Below the pieces are notes generated by a model. It had not been told where the DNA came from, searched no databases, and was given only the letters and a program-made list of their open reading frames with translations. Positions 6,146-15,375 of a stretch of 16,478 bases of DNA are shown in pieces (the first letter of the stretch is position 1; the number at the start of each line of letters is the position of its first letter). The stretch is from an uncultured Clostridia bacterium (lineage in GTDB: Bacteria; Bacillota; Clostridia; Christensenellales; Borkfalkiaceae), in the NCBI GenBank assembly GCA_934271245.1, contig CAKQQY010000034.1, forward strand, positions 1-16,478. Reading direction: 5' to 3'. The translations under genes and the position numbers were made by a program.

Positions 6146-8386
6146 ATGAAAATTTCCAAAATTTTAATGACTGCCGTACTTTCTTTAACGGCGTTGTTCG
6201 GCGTTCCGCAGTCGCTCGTTACGGCAGACGAACCGTATAAGTTTGTGGAAGCGGAAGTAAAAACGTACGAAGGAATTTATATGGAAGTCAAGGGGAAACC
6301 CGACGATAACTACCGAAAACTGGGAATTGTTTTAGATTCGCCCGAATCTTTTGCGGGTTACGATTTTTTCTCGGTTAAGTTCAGAAATCTGTCGGGGAAA
6401 AATATTCCGTTTTCCGTTACGCTGGAAGACGAAAACGGGCGAAGACTTCATACGGCGAAGTCGGGCAGCAAAACCGATTATAACGTTCATTATTATATTC
6501 CCGAAAACGGTACCGTTATCGAAACGGCGAAAGAATATTACGCCTGCGTCAATATGACGAAAGATTATACGGGCGGACAACTGCTTATAGACATTTCGTT
6601 ATTAAAAAGATTGTCGGGGAATACGGATAGCGTGAAAATCGTTTATATCGGACTTCCCGCGGCGTATAACGTAGAAGAAAAAATAGAATTGTTGGAGTAC
6701 GGGCTTGTAAAAAGCGCCGACTTTACCTATAACGAAAAAGACGGGTTTTCAATTCCTTCGGAAGAAATAATCGAAAGTTTCGAATACTCGCCGCTTTTCG
6801 ATTTTAAAAGCATACGTTCGGACGAGCAATTCGATAACCTTTGTAAAGAGTATAAAATTCTGAAATGTAACAACGCCTACGCCGTTACCAAATCTTTCGA
6901 TAATTATATATCGTGCGGGAAAACGGAAAAAGCGCAAGGGTTAAGCCTTAAAGGAAACTGTAAAGACGGCGTAAAATTTTCGATTAAAACGGACGGAAAG
7001 TTCGTGGAAAAAGACGGGAAAGATAAATTCGGATATATAAAGATTGCCGACGTAACGGAATCGCCCGTTTCCGCAACCGAAGCGCTCGCGATAAAAATGT
7101 GTTCGCTGTACGGAAGTTCGGCGTTCCGAATCATCGTCGTCGAAAAAGACGGCGAAGCGTGGCAGGCGGGTTCGAGTTCGGGAAAGTTCGTCTTTACCGA
7201 CGAAAAGGAAAGGATAAGTTATTTCAGCACTTATTATAACTGTATCTGGCCGAGCAAAAAGGAAGGCACTCTCGTGATTCCGTATTCGGCGATGAATAAA
7301 CTCAAAAGCGGTTCGGTGGATATAGAAGCGGCCGATAACGACGGCAAATTAACCGACGTTTCGAAAGTTTATCTCGCGATGGATATGGCGGAGAGCAGTA
7401 AAGACGCTAAAAACAGAAAAATCGCGATAGCGTACGTCGCCGACGTAAATTTTTCAAACAAAGCGGTTAATAAAATAGCCGATTTAACTAAATATTCTTT
7501 TTCGGACAAGTCAACCGACGTTGCCGACGTAAACACGGCTTCGCCCGAATTGTCTAAGATTACGTCGCCTTGTTCACAAAATTCCGATACGAATTTTAAC
7601 TGGGTTCTGGGAAAACCCGATATTATAGAACTCGCTTCTAAAAAAGAAATTACCGATAAGCGTATCGGCGACGTAAAAGTTCTCGAAGTTTTCGGGGTGG
7701 ATAACGAAGGATACGACGATACGGAAAAAGATATAGCGATAGAAACGTTTTATTCTACTTACGGCGAAAACTCTTATCTATCATACGACGAATTTTCGGA
7801 CGGAACGACGGCGTTAAAATGGCAGATAGGCGACTACGTGAACGAATTTCAGAACGTAAGCGGCGGTTATTGCGGACTTACGATCGACCCGAATTCGTCG
7901 TCCGATAACTGGGGAGACTGGAACGGCGCGAAAGGAATTACCCTTCGGGTGAAAAACGCAGGGAGAACGGAAGTCAGTTTCAACGTCGCGTTTCAGCAAA
8001 CTACTACGGGCGGTACGAGTTCTTACAGAATGAATTCGGTAAACGCTCCCGTTTACGCGCTCGACGCGGTGACCGGCGAAGAATTTTCTTTCCGCGCGGG
8101 TACCGTTTCGTCGTCGCAATCGAGCCCTGTAATATATCTTTCGCCGAACTTTGACGGGTGGATCAGAATAGATTTTTCTTTCTTTGAAAAGTATTCGGGT
8201 AACGGACCTGAAACGCCGGATTTCAATAACGAAGTAAAGGCGCTGAAAATTACGAGTTATATGCTCGATAACAGCGAAAAAGAAATTGCTTTCGGACTGA
8301 TAGGCGTGTATTACGAAAACTTTACCGTAGACTGGATTTTCGGCGATAATAGCAAAAATATTAAAAATTGCTTAAAAGGAGAGTAA
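6146..8386 (+). CDS. Secreted multi-domain beta-sandwich protein of unknown function
   Basis: I do not recognise this protein as a whole. It has 746 residues from ATG 6146, which has GGGGGA upstream and directly opens a signal peptide with cleavage likely after VTA27. The frame stays open to an ATG at 6092, but that would bury the signal peptide and overlap the nucleoside hydrolase gene. The mature protein is rich in beta strands and looks like about three carbohydrate-binding-like sandwich modules (roughly 30-190, 260-440 and 550-735). The modules share patterns such as a strand ending in GTLVIPYSAM or GWIRIDFSFF, common in glycan-binding sandwiches. There is no catalytic motif, C-terminal anchor or sorting signal. 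Its place between importer and degradative genes suggests glycan binding or scaffolding outside the cell. Confidence 0.8.
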   Translation: MKISKILMTAVLSLTALFGVPQSLVTADEPYKFVEAEVKTYEGIYMEVKGKPDDNYRKLGIVLDSPESFAGYDFFSVKFRNLSGKNIPFSVTLEDENGRRLHTAKSGSKTDYNVHYYIPENGTVIETAKEYYACVNMTKDYTGGQLLIDISLLKRLSGNTDSVKIVYIGLPAAYNVEEKIELLEYGLVKSADFTYNEKDGFSIPSEEIIESFEYSPLFDFKSIRSDEQFDNLCKEYKILKCNNAYAVTKSFDNYISCGKTEKAQGLSLKGNCKDGVKFSIKTDGKFVEKDGKDKFGYIKIADVTESPVSATEALAIKMCSLYGSSAFRIIVVEKDGEAWQAGSSSGKFVFTDEKERISYFSTYYNCIWPSKKEGTLVIPYSAMNKLKSGSVDIEAADNDGKLTDVSKVYLAMDMAESSKDAKNRKIAIAYVADVNFSNKAVNKIADLTKYSFSDKSTDVADVNTASPELSKITSPCSQNSDTNFNWVLGKPDIIELASKKEITDKRIGDVKVLEVFGVDNEGYDDTEKDIAIETFYSTYGENSYLSYDEFSDGTTALKWQIGDYVNEFQNVSGGYCGLTIDPNSSSDNWGDWNGAKGITLRVKNAGRTEVSFNVAFQQTTTGGTSSYRMNSVNAPVYALDAVTGEEFSFRAGTVSSSQSSPVIYLSPNFDGWIRIDFSFFEKYSGNGPETPDFNNEVKALKITSYMLDNSEKEIAFGLIGVYYENFTVDWIFGDNSKNIKNCLKGE

Positions 8387-8387
8387 A

Positions 8388-9530
8388 ATGAGCAAAAAAA
8401 TCGTTAAAATTTTCGTACTTTCCTTTGCCGTTTGTTTGCTTTTCAGCGGGTGCGGGGAACAATCCGTTAAAAAAACCGTAACGGGAATAGACCCCGTTTT
8501 CGAAGAACCGTTGGGGTACTATAACGAACATCCGAGCGTGATTGACGAAGGAAACGAAAGATACGTTTATTACACCAAAAACGAAAAAATAAACGACGCT
8601 TCGACGGAATCGATTGTCGTAAGAAAGGGCGTTATCGAAGACGGAAAGTGGAAATACGGCGAACCGTCGGTTGCGCTTTCGCCGTCAAAAGACGGTTGGG
8701 ACGGCAAAAAAGTCTTTCAGGCGGACGTAGTTAAAGGGGTGTTTAATTATAAAGGCGAAGCGTACGGCTATCTTATGGCTTACGCGGGGGTAAAAAGCGA
8801 AATATCGAGAAAGGGCGCGCAAATAAACCTTGCGGTTTCAAAAACGCCGACGGGACCTTTCGTAAAAATTTCCGATAACCCGTTTATCACGTGGGACGCA
8901 AAAGACTATTCTCATTACGGAGAAGTTACTACTGACGGCGTTTCGGAACCTTCTTTAATAAACTTTAACGGGCAATCTCAGATTATATTGTTTTATTCGC
9001 TTAACAGCCCTAATACTTCGGTTTCCTGTAAATACGTTCTGCTCGATTTATCGGAAGGACTCGATTCGTTGACGCAGAGAAAGGGCGAAAGGGGAAATTT
9101 GCTTTCGCATAAAGGAATTACGGATATGAGCAGCGATAACGCCTGTATCGGCGCGGATTTTGCCTTGAACGAAGAAAAAACGCATATTTACGCCGTTCGC
9201 GATTATCTCCCCATGCCTACGTTATCGCCGTCGGTTGCAGAAGCGGTGCAGGTAATCAAAGCGCCCGTAAACATATTGACGGAAACGGAAAGCGAAAGTT
9301 CTTCGAAATGGGAAATTGTAGACGATAAAATAAGTTCTCTCGATACCGCCGTATGGGAAAAAGAAGGCATGTTCGGGTACGACAGAATTTATTCGGGCTC
9401 GTTTATCGGCAACGGATTCGGTTACGTGAAAGAAGATTCCGTTTATATAACGTTTACTTCGTGCGCGACGGCGTCATTTACGGCGGATTATAAATTTACG
9501 TCTATGATACACGAGTATAAAGTCATATAG
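8388..9530 (+). CDS. Lipoprotein with five-bladed beta-propeller fold, GH43-like
   Basis: This is a 380-residue surface lipoprotein with a signal segment and lipobox FSGC (Cys22). The body shows repeating propeller blades of the GH43/GH32/GH130 kind: HPSVIDEGNERYVYYT near residue 48, VFQADVVKGVFNYKGEAYGYLMAY, an ISKTPTGPF-like SKTPTGPFVKISDNP, and EPSLINFNGQSQIILFYS. In GH43 the first blade usually carries a catalytic Asp in a DP pair. Here it is His48-Pro49, so activity cannot be assumed and a binding role is possible. The start overlaps the region one base after the preceding stop, behind AAGGAG, implying coupled translation. Fold call moderate, enzymatic activity uncertain. Confidence 0.7.
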   Translation: MSKKIVKIFVLSFAVCLLFSGCGEQSVKKTVTGIDPVFEEPLGYYNEHPSVIDEGNERYVYYTKNEKINDASTESIVVRKGVIEDGKWKYGEPSVALSPSKDGWDGKKVFQADVVKGVFNYKGEAYGYLMAYAGVKSEISRKGAQINLAVSKTPTGPFVKISDNPFITWDAKDYSHYGEVTTDGVSEPSLINFNGQSQIILFYSLNSPNTSVSCKYVLLDLSEGLDSLTQRKGERGNLLSHKGITDMSSDNACIGADFALNEEKTHIYAVRDYLPMPTLSPSVAEAVQVIKAPVNILTETESESSSKWEIVDDKISSLDTAVWEKEGMFGYDRIYSGSFIGNGFGYVKEDSVYITFTSCATASFTADYKFTSMIHEYKVI

Positions 9531-9539
9531 GAATAGATT

Positions 9540-11117
9540 ATGAAACAAAAATTAACGTTTTCACTTATTATTATGTTTTTCGTCTGCGTAATTTTCGGGG
9601 CGAACTTTGCCGTTCGTCCGGCGTACGCTCTCGAAGGAACGGAAACGCCCGCAACGGTTATAGTCAATCCCGACGGGTGCGGAGAAGAAGACAGAAAGTG
9701 GCAAGGGATTCCGAGCATGGATATAACCGACGGGGGAAGAATCTGGGTGTCTTATTTGACCGGCGGAGAAAAAGAACCGTCTTTGGAAAACTTCGTCGCG
9801 TACGCTTACAGCGACGACGGGGGCAAGACCTGGAACAATCCGTTCTTTATAGTTAAACATCAATCGGAAGGATTACGCGCTTACGATCCGAGCGTTTGGA
9901 AAGACCCCGATAACAGGATATGGTTCACCTGGTGTCAGGCGCGCGGAAATTACAGAGATTTAAAAAACTGGGCGATAGTTTTAGATAATCCCGACGGAAA
10001 GCCCGAACAAATGGAAAAAGAACTGACGGAGAAAACTCCCAGAATGTTAAGCGACGGCGTTAAACTGAACAGGATAACGACGTTAAACAACGGCGACTGG
10101 ATATTTTTCACCGCGGCGACGAATCCTACGGCGATTACCGTCTGGGGCAGTTCGGATAAGGGCGAAAACTGGTCGAGAAGAAGCGTCGTCGGCGGAAACG
10201 GCTATAAAGTAACGGAGCCGATTGCCGTTCAGAAAAAAGACGGAGAAATCTGTTTGCTGACGAGAATAGAAAGGGTAGACGGCGCGCTTGCAGGCAGAGG
10301 GATAGGCAGGGCTTATTCCAAAGACAACGGTTATACCTGGACCGAGTATCAGGCGGAACTGGAAGAACCTTTCCGCGGACCGGCGTCGAGAGTTGCTTTT
10401 CAGAAACTTCAATCGGGGCATTTGCTATTTATCAATAACGAAAGCGAAACGAGCAGAACGAAACTGACGGCGTATCTTTCCGTGGACGACGGAAAGAGTT
10501 GGAATTATAAGTGTCTGCTCGACGAACGCGCGGAAGTGTCCTATCCGTGTTCGGCGCAGGATTCGGACGGAAACATATACGTGATTTACGATAAAGGCAG
10601 ATATGCGGAAAAGGAAATAAGAATTACCAAATTTACCGAACAGGATATAATCGACGGCAATATTCTTTCCGATAGCTCTTCTGTAAGAATCGCCGTAAGC
10701 ATATTAGGCGACCAAAAAGATATCGAAAACGTGTTGACGGAATTTCCCGCAACAATAACGGTAGAGCGCGGAACTTTAATATCCGAAGCGAGAAAAGATT
10801 TGCCGACGAAGATGAAAGTTTCCGATAAAGACGGAAACGAATACGTTCTTTCGGGAAAGTGGACGGCGGAAAATTACGATTCCGAAAAGGCGGGCGTATA
10901 TTTGCTCAAATTTTCGGCGACGACCGATTCGCTCGTGTATAAAGTGTACGACGCGCACAACCTTATGCAAATAAAACTTATCGTCGAAGGAAAAGACGGT
11001 TGCAACGGAAACTTAAACGGGACGGACGGATTTATTTTCGTCGCGATGACGGTTGCTTGTATTTGTCTTTTGATTTCGGCGGCGAAAAAAAATAAAAAAC
11101 AGGGGGATATAAAATGA
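9540..11117 (+). CDS. Membrane-anchored sialidase-like (BNR) beta-propeller with Ig-like domain
   Basis: This is a 525-residue exported protein. The signal peptide ends near AYA30. A BNR/sialidase-type propeller follows with four Asp-boxes at about residues 91-98 (SDDGGKTW), 204-211 (SSDKGENW), 260-267 (SKDNGYTW) and 314-321 (SVDDGKSW). A group-4 Ig-like domain covers about 400-485 (TVERGTLISEARKDLPTKMKV, split as VERGTLI and LPTKMKV, then AGVYLLKFSA). A membrane helix lies at 497-515 with a KKNKKQ cytosolic tail. The RIP motif of true sialidases is replaced by QGIPSM, losing the catalytic arginine, so the substrate is probably not sialic acid. Other propeller hydrolases or lyases are possible. 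The stop overlaps the next start (ATGA). Confidence 0.75.
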   Translation: MKQKLTFSLIIMFFVCVIFGANFAVRPAYALEGTETPATVIVNPDGCGEEDRKWQGIPSMDITDGGRIWVSYLTGGEKEPSLENFVAYAYSDDGGKTWNNPFFIVKHQSEGLRAYDPSVWKDPDNRIWFTWCQARGNYRDLKNWAIVLDNPDGKPEQMEKELTEKTPRMLSDGVKLNRITTLNNGDWIFFTAATNPTAITVWGSSDKGENWSRRSVVGGNGYKVTEPIAVQKKDGEICLLTRIERVDGALAGRGIGRAYSKDNGYTWTEYQAELEEPFRGPASRVAFQKLQSGHLLFINNESETSRTKLTAYLSVDDGKSWNYKCLLDERAEVSYPCSAQDSDGNIYVIYDKGRYAEKEIRITKFTEQDIIDGNILSDSSSVRIAVSILGDQKDIENVLTEFPATITVERGTLISEARKDLPTKMKVSDKDGNEYVLSGKWTAENYDSEKAGVYLLKFSATTDSLVYKVYDAHNLMQIKLIVEGKDGCNGNLNGTDGFIFVAMTVACICLLISAAKKNKKQGDIK

Positions 11118-14100
11118 AACAGAGATTAGGCAAAAACAAATTCATAACGTTTTGTAGTCTGATGACGGTACTTGTTTTATCGGCGATTGCGGCGGTTTCT
11201 TACTATTTTGTCAGGGCTGTCGCTGAAATATCCGTCGATTACATGGAAAATTTACAGGATTTATCTTATACGACCGTAATAAACGACGAAAGCGTTACCG
11301 TAAAGTACAGATTATGGATTCCCGAAGATTACGACGAGAACCGGACGTACCCTATGATAACGATGTATCACGGTCACGGAGGACAAGGAGCGGACAACTT
11401 AAAACATCTCGACGGGTTTAAGCCGTTGCTTTCGAGATTGACGACGGTAGAACGTCAGGCGGAGAATCCGTGCATTATTTTAGTTCCGCAATGCAGAGAA
11501 GATCATAAATGGGTGGAAGTAAGCGCCTGGACGGGACATTATTCCGTTGAAACGTTCGACATTTCTCCCGATCTTCAGGCAACGGTAAGCCTTCAGGACG
11601 AAATAATGAAAAATTATTCGGTAGACGCCGACAGACAATACATAACCGGTTATTCTATGGGCGGACTTGCCACGTGGGATTTGTTGTCGAGATTTTCTTC
11701 CCGTTACGCCGCGGCTTTGGCGATATCCGGCGCCGGTAACGATCCGGAATCGGCTTCCGCGATAAAGAACGTCAACGTCTGGGCGATACACGGCGCTCTC
11801 GATACGACAGTTAATAAGGAAGTATCCGAAGATATGGTTAACGCCATTCTCGACGCGGGCGGCTGGGCTAAATACACCGAATATCAGGACGGCGGACATG
11901 ATATAGCAAGTACCGTGTATAAAGACGAAAGTAACCTTATAGATTTCTTTATGTCGTCGCAAAAAGGGGTAAAAAACAGTTACGTCGAAGAAAGAACGGC
12001 GGCGGAAGTTTCCGACGTGGATAATAACGATTCTTTCCGGTTTTTCAACGAAAACGTTGCGGCAAACGCAAGTACGGACAGGGACTGGAACGGAAAGCAT
12101 TACGCTTCGTTCGACGCGTTATCGGTAAACTATCCGACGACGAACGTTACTTCCGGCTTAAAAACGGTCGGGTTTACGCTTAACGGAACAACGGATATGA
12201 CTTCCGATAAGGCGATAAGAATGCGTGTTTCTACGGCGGTTTCGTCAATTTACAATCAGTCGTTAAGAATCGATTTGGTAGGAACTTCTACCAAGTATAT
12301 GAACGCGGGTTCTACGAAACAAGCGTATTTACTTGAAAACGGCGTTGCAACGACGATAACGATAAACGGTAGTGGAGCCGGGGCGGCGGTGAACGTCGTA
12401 AACGGCGCTTCCGCGTCGAACACAAAACTTACCGACGGATACCTTATAATTCCCGTTTCCGTATGGGGCGATACCGCTTCCGTCGGGAAAATCAACATAA
12501 GAACCAACGCTATGTATTCCAAAAATATATGGAACTTCGGCGATATAGAATACGGCGTATATACGGGCGGAATGTTTACTGCCGAAAAAACGCTCTGGCA
12601 GGCGTTCAACGCAGAAGGCAGTCAAGGCGGTTATACCGTTGACAGCGGAGTAGACGCGGCGCTTATTAAAGCGGATACGTTTATCGGCGATACCGAAGCG
12701 GTATGGCTAAAATCCGAATTAAACGCTTCTTCCGACACTATTGATATAAGCGGTTACGACGGAATGCAATTTTACGTGGATAACAGCCAAGGTTCGGTTA
12801 AAAAGTTCTTCCAGTTATATATCTTTTCGGGCGAAACCGACAGTACGAAACTTATTCCTTCTTACGGTTGGAAAACGGATAAAGGTTTAGCGTATTTTAT
12901 TCCCGACGACGACTGCGAAACTTTCAAAAACGCGTTTGCGTTCCGTTCAAGCACGGTTCCCGCGGGGTTTAAGGGCAGAATGTTTATTCCTTTCGGCGTA
13001 AACGAAGATAAAACCAACGAAGCGGGCGCGTTTACCCGCAGAGAAAACGCTTCTACGCTCTTCCCGACGGCAATCAACAAAAAATATCTTATATATTTCA
13101 ACAGCGTGGAAAACGAAACGTTCGGAATGAAAGGTCTCGGACTTATAGCCGATTCGACGGAATTTATGAAAACGGCGTTCTTAAAAACAGTCGCCGTTAA
13201 TCTTGCAAGTAGCGATAGCGAAAGCGTCGTGGTAAAAGGCGTAAACGGAAAACAATCTCAATTCGAACTCTGGGCAAACAATAAATCGGGAGTGTTCTTC
13301 TCCAAAGGGAACGAAGCCAACGAAGAATTTTTAGAAGGTTCGTCGCTCGGAGTGTTTATTGAAAACTATTACGATAAGCCGTTTATTTTATCGGTAAAAA
13401 CCTGGAACAATCTCGGCGATATGACGTTGCTCGGGGGAAATATAGCAAACGGCGAAATAAAACTCGTAACCGCTACGGGCGAAGTGCAGACGCTTGCCGC
13501 TAAAAACGGTTATATCACTATACCCGCAAACGCCAAAGGAACGCTGGTTCTTCCTTACGTCGGGGCGGCGGAAGTCACCGAATCTCTCGGCGGCAGTTCC
13601 GATTATCCTTTAGGTTATCCCGTAAAACACGTATTCAGACTCGTGTTCAACGCTTACGGTAACGAAGGAACCGTTTACTATTCGTTAGGAAAAATCGCGG
13701 TAATCAACGGCGACGGTTCTTTAAGCGAAATAAAAATCGACGGCACGGGAATTTCCGCGCTTGCCGCGAATAGCCAAGACGGCGTATACAAAAAAGACAG
13801 AAACAATATAGAATACAGCGGGGCAGTCAAGTGGTTTAACGTTTCGCATACGGAAAACGGCGGCGCGAAAATCGAAGAAAACACGACTACCGCAAGAGTC
13901 GGTTCGGAAGTAATTTTTACCGTAAGCGAAATTGCCGACGGAGATAAAATCATTCTCGCCGAAATCAACGGAAAAGACGTTACCAAAGAGTTGATTTATC
14001 GCGACGGAAAATATTTATATAAGACTACGATTAAAGAAAACCTTGCCTTTTCCGTAAAATTGTATTCCGAACTAAATGATTGCGAAGTTTCGGCGACGTT

Positions 14101-15196
14101 TAAAGGAAAGGGAAAGGTCGAAATCGATAAAAAAGTCGTCAAAGAAGGCGAAACAGTTACCGTCACGATTACGGCGGATAGTTATTACGAATTAAAATCG
14201 GTAACCGTAAACGGGAGCGCCGTGTCGGTAACCGACGGCAAACTTTCCTTAACGGTAACCGAAAATACCGTAATAGAAGTTGAATTTAACCCCGTTGAAT
14301 TTACGATAGAATACGTTTTAGACGGCGGTGAGAACGGTTCCGAAAATCCTTCTTCGTATAATATCGAATCGGAAGATATCGTGCTTAAAAACCCGACGAA
14401 AACGGGATACCGTTTTATAGGCTGGTTTGACGCCGAAGCGGGCGGAAATCCCGTAACCGTAATATCGAAAGGTTCGACGGGCAACGTGGTTTTGTACGCA
14501 AGATACGAAAAAGAACCTTCTTTACCCGAAGTTTTGCCGACCGATTTTTATTACGCGGGCGCGTCGATAAGGTTAAATAAATTAACCGACGGCGGAGCGA
14601 TTCGTTTTACCTTTATGCTTTCCAAAGAAAAGAAAGAAGAACTCGATTTGCTTAACGCAAAGTACGGCGCGGTAGTTATTCCGACAAGGCTTAAAGGCGG
14701 CGAATTGACTGTAGAAACGGAAAAAGTTTCCGTAGCCGATATAAGCGCAAGTTTCGAAGAAACGACGGTAAACGGAAAACAATTTTTCGTGGCGAGAGTG
14801 ACTTTATATAAAATTCCCGAAAGCAACTTTTCGGACGAAATCTCCGCGAGAGCGTTTATTAAAGTCGGCGACGATTATATTTACACGGAAGAAAAAGACG
14901 GTCGTTCGTTCAGTAGCGTCGCGCAAAACTTATATAACGACGAAAATACCGAAGCCGACGTTAAAGAAATGTTGTTGCCTTTCCTTCCGAAGTTGACTTT
15001 CGTACCCGGCGAAGGAACGGGCGAAACGAAGTCGGTGGTGCTTACAAACGGAACGACGTATACTTTTACAGATTGCGAATTCGTCGCGCCGGAAGGCAAA
15101 ACTTTTGCCGGTTATAAAATCGGCAATACCGTTTATAAGGCGGGCGATACGATAACCGTAAGCGGAAACGTAGAAGTCGTCGCGATTTGGGGATAA
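11114..15196 (+). CDS. Large secreted esterase with carbohydrate-binding-like and InlB-type modules
   Basis: This is a 1360-residue surface protein. Residues 10-37 form a signal anchor. Residues ~50-285 are an alpha/beta-hydrolase esterase of the feruloyl-esterase/PHB-depolymerase kind: oxyanion loop HGHGG at 86, nucleophile Ser181 in GYSMGG, Asp230 in GALDTTV and His262 in GGHD, a full triad. Then come about three beta-sandwich modules (~295-480, 490-690, 695-905), a divergent InlB-like segment near 985-1062, an InlB B-repeat at ~1063-1127 (YVLDGG, GYRFIGWFDA), an unnamed module at ~1140-1275 (GASIRL to RSFSSVA), and a last InlB-like unit (AGYKIGNTVYKAGDTI). No LPXTG is seen. It probably removes ester decorations from a glycan held by its own modules. 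The start overlaps the previous stop, ensuring coupled translation. Confidence 0.85.
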   Translation: MKQRLGKNKFITFCSLMTVLVLSAIAAVSYYFVRAVAEISVDYMENLQDLSYTTVINDESVTVKYRLWIPEDYDENRTYPMITMYHGHGGQGADNLKHLDGFKPLLSRLTTVERQAENPCIILVPQCREDHKWVEVSAWTGHYSVETFDISPDLQATVSLQDEIMKNYSVDADRQYITGYSMGGLATWDLLSRFSSRYAAALAISGAGNDPESASAIKNVNVWAIHGALDTTVNKEVSEDMVNAILDAGGWAKYTEYQDGGHDIASTVYKDESNLIDFFMSSQKGVKNSYVEERTAAEVSDVDNNDSFRFFNENVAANASTDRDWNGKHYASFDALSVNYPTTNVTSGLKTVGFTLNGTTDMTSDKAIRMRVSTAVSSIYNQSLRIDLVGTSTKYMNAGSTKQAYLLENGVATTITINGSGAGAAVNVVNGASASNTKLTDGYLIIPVSVWGDTASVGKINIRTNAMYSKNIWNFGDIEYGVYTGGMFTAEKTLWQAFNAEGSQGGYTVDSGVDAALIKADTFIGDTEAVWLKSELNASSDTIDISGYDGMQFYVDNSQGSVKKFFQLYIFSGETDSTKLIPSYGWKTDKGLAYFIPDDDCETFKNAFAFRSSTVPAGFKGRMFIPFGVNEDKTNEAGAFTRRENASTLFPTAINKKYLIYFNSVENETFGMKGLGLIADSTEFMKTAFLKTVAVNLASSDSESVVVKGVNGKQSQFELWANNKSGVFFSKGNEANEEFLEGSSLGVFIENYYDKPFILSVKTWNNLGDMTLLGGNIANGEIKLVTATGEVQTLAAKNGYITIPANAKGTLVLPYVGAAEVTESLGGSSDYPLGYPVKHVFRLVFNAYGNEGTVYYSLGKIAVINGDGSLSEIKIDGTGISALAANSQDGVYKKDRNNIEYSGAVKWFNVSHTENGGAKIEENTTTARVGSEVIFTVSEIADGDKIILAEINGKDVTKELIYRDGKYLYKTTIKENLAFSVKLYSELNDCEVSATFKGKGKVEIDKKVVKEGETVTVTITADSYYELKSVTVNGSAVSVTDGKLSLTVTENTVIEVEFNPVEFTIEYVLDGGENGSENPSSYNIESEDIVLKNPTKTGYRFIGWFDAEAGGNPVTVISKGSTGNVVLYARYEKEPSLPEVLPTDFYYAGASIRLNKLTDGGAIRFTFMLSKEKKEELDLLNAKYGAVVIPTRLKGGELTVETEKVSVADISASFEETTVNGKQFFVARVTLYKIPESNFSDEISARAFIKVGDDYIYTEEKDGRSFSSVAQNLYNDENTEADVKEMLLPFLPKLTFVPGEGTGETKSVVLTNGTTYTFTDCEFVAPEGKTFAGYKIGNTVYKAGDTITVSGNVEVVAIWG

Positions 15197-15207
15197 GGAG
15201 AAAGAAT

Positions 15208-15330
15208 ATGTTGAAAGAATATAGAAAGCCGCTTTTTTCCGTAGATTTTTTCGATGAAACGATAGTGCTTTACAGCAGCGGCGAAAAAGAAGATAAAGAC
15301 GTGGATATGGAATGGAATCCCGAATGGTAA
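15208..15330 (+). CDS. Small 40-residue protein of unknown function
   Basis: The ORF has 40 codons, ATG 15208 to TAA 15328-15330. A strong AAGGAG lies at 15195-15200, overlapping the stop codon of the esterase gene, with 7-nt spacing. The peptide begins MLKEYRKPLFSVDFFDE and ends DKDVDMEWNPEW, so its first part is partly hydrophobic and its second part acidic and tryptophan-bearing. There is no signal peptide or membrane helix. It has the same codon flavour as its neighbours and ends 45 bp before the next start, so it looks like a genuine operon gene. I cannot assign a function. Its N-terminal aromatic-x-KP start resembles short peptides I associate with Clostridia genomes, but that is recollection, not evidence. 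Confidence 0.55.
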   Translation: MLKEYRKPLFSVDFFDETIVLYSSGEKEDKDVDMEWNPEW

Positions 15331-15375
15331 CAAAAATACGCTTATGAAACGGAAGACGATTTGACGGAGAAAAAA

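Noticed and set aside
11480..12100. 206-residue minus-strand open frame
   Set aside because: It lies opposite the esterase catalytic core, whose triad is intact in the other frame. The translation is low-complexity Arg/Val/Phe-rich, typical of an antisense shadow, with no ribosome binding site.
15344..15364. Tiny ORF ATGAAACGGAAGACGATTTGA between the small ORF and the last gene
   Set aside because: It has only six codons and no ribosome binding site, and looks like chance sequence in the gap.
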